A stretch of DNA of 9,048 bases from Bacillota bacterium (lineage in GTDB: Bacteria; Bacillota; Clostridia; Christensenellales; Aristaeellaceae). A program made the translations under genes and the position numbers. Below the pieces are notes generated by a model that did no database searches, was not told the DNA's origin, and saw only the letters and a program-made list of their open reading frames with translations. Below are positions 6,350-9,048 of this stretch, piece after piece. The stretch covers positions 1 through 9,048 of the forward strand of contig JAEWTC010000221.1 of NCBI GenBank assembly GCA_023459675.1, in the 5' to 3' direction. The first letter of the stretch is position 1; every line of letters begins with the position of its first letter.

Positions 6350-7573
6350 CTATGCGAGCATCAGCCTGCAATAGCTTTTCTTGCCTTTCCTGAGCATCAG
6401 GCCTTCTGCGCCGAAATGCGACGGGCTGAGAACCGCGTCGAGATCGGTTACCTTTTCGTCGTTCACGGTCACAGCGCCAGCTTCCACCATTTTCCGGGCT
6501 TCGCCGCGGCTTTTGCACAAGCCGCATTCCGCAAGCCAGGTGGTCAGCCGGGCGTCCTCCCGCAGCTGCGCCACCGCGATGGTGAAGGTGGGCACGTTTT
6601 CCAGGCTTCCCTGCCCGCCGAACAGCGTTTCCGCGCCATCCATCGCTTTTTTGGCTTCCTCTTCGCCGTGGATCAGCTTGGTCATCTCGAAGGCCAGCAC
6701 TTTTTTGGCTTCATTGATTTCGGAATCCTTCAGCGCGCCGAGGCGGCGAACCTCGTCCATCGGCAGGAAGGTGAGCAGCGCGAGGAAGTTTTCCACGTCC
6801 GCATCCTGCACGTTGCGCCAGTACTGGAAGAACTCGTAGGGCGACACGCGGTTGGGGTCCAGCCAGAGCGCGCCTTTTTCAGTCTTGCCCATCTTTTTGC
6901 CGTCGGAGGTCATAATCAGCTTGTTGGTCAGGGCAAACGCGTCCTCCCGCTCCTTGCGGCGGATGAGGTCCGCGCCGGCGAGGATATTGCTCCACTGATC
7001 ATCCCCGCCGATTTGCATGCGGCAGTTGTAGCGGCGGAACAGTTCCAGAAAATCATAGCTCTGCATGAGCATGTAGTTGAATTCCAGAAACGTAAGCCCC
7101 ACTTCCAGCCGCTTCTTGTAGCACTCGGCGGTCAGCATGCGGTTGACGGAGAAGTACACGCCGATGTCGCGCAGGAAATCCACATAGTTGAGATTCAGCA
7201 GCCAGTCGGCGTTATTGGCCTGAATGGCGCCGCCGTCGCCGAAATGCACCAGGCGGCTGATCTGTTTTTGGATCGCCTGCGCGTTGGCCGCGATCTCGTC
7301 CCGGGAAAGCATCTGGCGAAGCTCGGTTTTTCCGCTGGGGTCGCCCACCATGGCCGTGCCGCCGCCAAACAGGATAATGGGCTTATGCCCGGCGCGCTGC
7401 AAATGGCTTGCCACGATCACGGGCACGATATGCCCCACGTGCAGGCTGTCCGCCGTCGGGTCGATCCCGACGTAGAAGGTCATCGGTTCCTTGTCCATCG
7501 CCTTGTATAAGTCTTCTTCAAAGGTGACCTGCGCGAGGATGCCGCGCTCCTTGAGTTGATCCAATATATGCAT
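6350..7573 (-). CDS. tyrS: Tyrosyl-tRNA synthetase, class I
   Basis: The 407-residue enzyme attaches tyrosine to tRNA-Tyr using ATP in the cytoplasm. The Rossmann catalytic domain holds YVGIDPTADSLHVGH, whose HVGH (45-48) is the HIGH motif, then FGGGTAMVGDPSGK (69-82), YMLMQSYDF (167-175), QIGGDDQW (187-194) and TSDGKKMGKT, the KMSKS equivalent at 227-231. The last 65 or so residues form an S4-type RNA-binding domain (KSRGEARKMVEAGAVTVND near 354-372). Length is normal for a bacterial TyrS (about 400-425). ATG at 7571-7573 is chosen because AAGGGAG ends 8 nt before it; an in-frame GTG at 7577-7579 would lie 2 nt from the same RBS. The gene begins 13 nt after the aminotransferase stop and its RBS overlaps that stop codon, so the two form an operon under the upstream T-box. 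Confidence 0.97.
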   Translation of the reverse strand: MHILDQLKERGILAQVTFEEDLYKAMDKEPMTFYVGIDPTADSLHVGHIVPVIVASHLQRAGHKPIILFGGGTAMVGDPSGKTELRQMLSRDEIAANAQAIQKQISRLVHFGDGGAIQANNADWLLNLNYVDFLRDIGVYFSVNRMLTAECYKKRLEVGLTFLEFNYMLMQSYDFLELFRRYNCRMQIGGDDQWSNILAGADLIRRKEREDAFALTNKLIMTSDGKKMGKTEKGALWLDPNRVSPYEFFQYWRNVQDADVENFLALLTFLPMDEVRRLGALKDSEINEAKKVLAFEMTKLIHGEEEAKKAMDGAETLFGGQGSLENVPTFTIAVAQLREDARLTTWLAECGLCKSRGEARKMVEAGAVTVNDEKVTDLDAVLSPSHFGAEGLMLRKGKKSYCRLMLA

Positions 7574-7581
7574 ATGCACCG

Positions 7582-7588
7582 CTCCCTT
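7582..7588 (-). promoter_or_regulatory. Ribosome binding site of tyrS
   Basis: AAGGGAG on the - strand, 8 nt before the ATG at 7571-7573 and overlapping the TAA stop of the aminotransferase (7587-7589). The spacing decides the tyrS start and suggests translational coupling of the two genes. Confidence 0.82.
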
Positions 7589-8771
7589 ATTGTTTTGTGA
7601 ACATCTCCCGGAGAATACCCATACCCGTGTGGATTTGCTCCAGCGTGCTGTTGGAGAAATTCAGGCGCAGGGTGTTGTGGTGGCCGCCCTCGGGAAAGAA
7701 GTGCGTGCCCGGCACATAAGCAACGCCGCGATCCACCGCTTCCTGGAAGCGTTCGGTGGCGTTGACGCCTTCCGGCAGCGTGCAGAACACGAACAGCCCG
7801 CCCTCGGGCGTGGTATATCGCGTGCCTGCCGGGAAGGTTTTCAGCTCGTCCAGCATTGCGTGCAGCTTATCGCGGTAGGGACCGAGAATTGCATTGAGAT
7901 GGGGCTGCAATAGCCCGCGGCGGAGGAATTGATCGATGATCGCCTGCGTGAGTAGCGGCGTGTGCAAATCGCTTCCCTGCTTGCCGATTGCGCATTTGGT
8001 GATGATGTCCTCATGCGCGACCATATACCCAACGCGCATACCGGGGCTGACGAGCTTGGAAAAGCTGCCCATATACACAACGTGGCCGGTTTGATCGTCG
8101 CGCTTGATGGTCGGCTGCGCCTGCCCGTCGTAGCGAAGGTCGCGGTAGGGATCGTCCTCTACGACGAGGAAACCGTATGTTTCCGCAAGCGCGGCAATTT
8201 TAGAGCGCCTGTCCGCCGCGAGGGTTCTGCCGGTTGGGTTCTGGAAGTTCGGGATGCAGTAGAGCATCTTGGGGTGATGTTCCTTGACAGCCGTTTCCAG
8301 CGCGTCTATTTTCAGGCCGCCGTCGTCGCTTTCCACGGGCACGAGGCGCTGCTGATAAAGGCGCAGCGTTTGCATGTTTCCAAGAAACGTGGGGTTTTCG
8401 GTCAGTACCACGTCTCCCTGGTTGAGGAACGCCTTGCACACCAGATCCACGCCCTGCGTGGAGCCGGACAGCGGCAGGATGTTTTTGCGTTCCAGGGGAA
8501 AATCATACTGCCCGCGCAGGTACGTTTCCAAGCTTTCCAAAAACGGAGGATACCCTTCCGTCGCCCCGTATTGCAGGATCCGCTTGCCGTCCGCAAGCAG
8601 AACGTCGCGTGCCAAATCGGCGCACAGCTCGTTGGGCAGCGCGTCGTTGGACGGGTTACCCCCCGCGAAGCTGATGATCCCTGGGCGGGTGAGCACCTTG
8701 AAAATCGCGCGGATGGCGCTGCCGGTGATCCCGTCAAACCTGTCCGCGTACGATACTCCCTTGGGCAGCAT
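7587..8771 (-). CDS. PLP-dependent aminotransferase, fold type I (probable aromatic amino acid aminotransferase)
   Basis: The 394-residue protein belongs to the class I/II aminotransferases related to LysN (2-aminoadipate), archaeal aromatic aminotransferases and the catalytic half of MocR regulators, but lacks the MocR winged helix. Visible are ISFAGGNPSNDALP (33-46), SGSTQG (102-107, PLP phosphate site), PNFQNPTGRT with PLP-contacting Asn178, VVEDDPYRDLRY (203-214), SFSKLVSPGMRVGYM with Schiff-base Lys239, and LRLNFS with Arg369, which would bind the substrate carboxylate. Such enzymes move an amino group between an amino acid and a 2-oxo acid. The upstream tyrosine T-box and the partner tyrS point to tyrosine or an aromatic substrate, for example 4-hydroxyphenylpyruvate; that is inference from context. 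ATG at 8769-8771 has AGGAGG at ideal spacing; an in-frame TTG at 8775-8777 is too close to the RBS. Confidence 0.9.
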   Translation of the reverse strand: MLPKGVSYADRFDGITGSAIRAIFKVLTRPGIISFAGGNPSNDALPNELCADLARDVLLADGKRILQYGATEGYPPFLESLETYLRGQYDFPLERKNILPLSGSTQGVDLVCKAFLNQGDVVLTENPTFLGNMQTLRLYQQRLVPVESDDGGLKIDALETAVKEHHPKMLYCIPNFQNPTGRTLAADRRSKIAALAETYGFLVVEDDPYRDLRYDGQAQPTIKRDDQTGHVVYMGSFSKLVSPGMRVGYMVAHEDIITKCAIGKQGSDLHTPLLTQAIIDQFLRRGLLQPHLNAILGPYRDKLHAMLDELKTFPAGTRYTTPEGGLFVFCTLPEGVNATERFQEAVDRGVAYVPGTHFFPEGGHHNTLRLNFSNSTLEQIHTGMGILREMFTKQ

Positions 8772-8779
8772 GGGCAAAA

Positions 8780-8785
8780 CCTCCT
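8780..8785 (-). promoter_or_regulatory. Ribosome binding site of the aminotransferase gene
   Basis: AGGAGG on the - strand, 8 nt before the ATG at 8769-8771 and only 2 nt before the alternative TTG. It lies 10 nt beyond the T-run of the T-box terminator, so translation begins immediately after the leader. Confidence 0.88.
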
Positions 8786-8795
8786 CTAATCAACG

Positions 8796-8827
8796 AAAAA
8801 CGCCTTCCCCCTACAGGGGGAAGGCGT
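8796..8827 (-). terminator. Regulated intrinsic terminator of the T-box leader
   Basis: A perfect 12-bp stem (8800-8811 with 8816-8827) around a 4-nt loop is followed on the - strand by a T-run (8796-8800, the first T within the stem). Its 5' arm (8816-8827) contains the bases that pair in both antiterminator helices, so the two structures exclude each other. Confidence 0.95.
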
Positions 8828-9048
8828 GGATACGCGGTACCACTTCCCGTTTGATATCCCCTCGCGGGCATATCCTTGCAAAGAACCATGTTCTTTTGCG
8901 CTATAACCGGCGCTCCGTCCGCCGCCTACTCGGTTTCCCTTTGGGGGCTTCGCTCCGGGATGTATTCGCCGCCGCTCGCCGCCTTCTTCCACCAACCGAA
9001 GGCTCTCTGCAGGCTCTGCCGCGGGTACTGGTTCCCATCCTTGCGTTA
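8796..9048 (-). promoter_or_regulatory. T-box riboswitch leader specific for tRNA-Tyr (5' end at or just past the window edge)
   Basis: On the - strand the T-box landmarks occur in order. Stem I has AGUA (9026-9029), AGAGAG (9003-9008), an apical hairpin with 6-bp stem 8981-8986/8998-9003 and loop GGUUGGUGGAA, then GAA-UAC-A with specifier UAC (Tyr) at 8962-8964. A stem-III-like hairpin (8878-8899) and a second hairpin (8853-8874) follow. The antiterminator is GGGAAG (8843-8848) paired with CUUCCC (8818-8823), bulge UGGUACC (8836-8842) and upper helix GCGU/ACGC (8832-8835/8824-8827). UGGU can pair with the ACCA end of uncharged tRNA-Tyr. Family knowledge predicts that uncharged tRNA stabilises the antiterminator and allows transcription of the aminotransferase-tyrS operon. 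The promoter lies to the right of the window. Confidence 0.96.

Noticed and set aside
5144..7510. A 788-codon open frame on the + strand, antisense to parE and tyrS
   Set aside because: It crosses two real genes and the promoter/terminator region between them. It has no motifs, no RBS-led start and a shadow-like composition.
7962..8789. A 275-codon + strand frame antisense to the aminotransferase
   Set aside because: A shadow of the aminotransferase, which has all PLP-binding motifs and an ideal RBS.
8786..8995. A 69-codon - strand frame in the leader of the aminotransferase, a possible leader peptide
   Set aside because: It coincides with the T-box RNA, whose Stem I, specifier, antiterminator and terminator explain the sequence. 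The encoded peptide has no run of Tyr codons.

Overview
The window looks like chromosomal DNA from a fairly GC-rich member of the Firmicutes, probably class Clostridia. The grounds are a T-box tRNA-sensing leader in front of tyrS, strong AGGAGG-type ribosome binding sites, a compact ParE without the large insertion of Gram-negative GyrB, and extended -10 promoter architecture. The lineage below class is a guess. I see no IS element, CRISPR array, phage gene, tRNA or rRNA.

Layout from left to right. (1) The last 41 codons of rpsT (ribosomal protein S20) on the + strand, with its own terminator. (2) A second, perfectly palindromic terminator that lies between convergent transcription units. (3) On the - strand, reading leftward, a VOC-fold protein preceded by an AadA-like nucleotidyltransferase, 6 nt apart. 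(4) Further upstream on the same strand, parC and parE, encoding the two subunits of a type IIA topoisomerase, most likely topoisomerase IV, with a clear extended -10 promoter before parE. (5) tyrS (tyrosyl-tRNA synthetase), ended by a GC-rich hairpin just before the parE promoter. (6) A fold-type I PLP aminotransferase 13 nt upstream of tyrS. (7) A nearly complete T-box leader at the right edge. Everything except rpsT is on the - strand.

The strongest regulatory signal is the T-box. Its specifier reads UAC (Tyr) in a GAA-UAC-A context. Its antiterminator bulge carries UGGU, which matches the ACCA end expected for tRNA-Tyr. The antiterminator helix shares bases with the 12-bp terminator stem. 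It should make the aminotransferase-tyrS unit respond to uncharged tRNA-Tyr, so the aminotransferase probably acts on tyrosine or another aromatic amino acid, possibly the last step of tyrosine synthesis.

The parE-parC unit has no efficient intrinsic terminator after it, so the nucleotidyltransferase and VOC genes may be partly co-transcribed with it. Both of these small genes belong to families that include drug-modifying or drug-binding resistance proteins, but the sequence alone does not show a resistance function. Most of the window is well-understood core genome; I found no convincing undescribed system.
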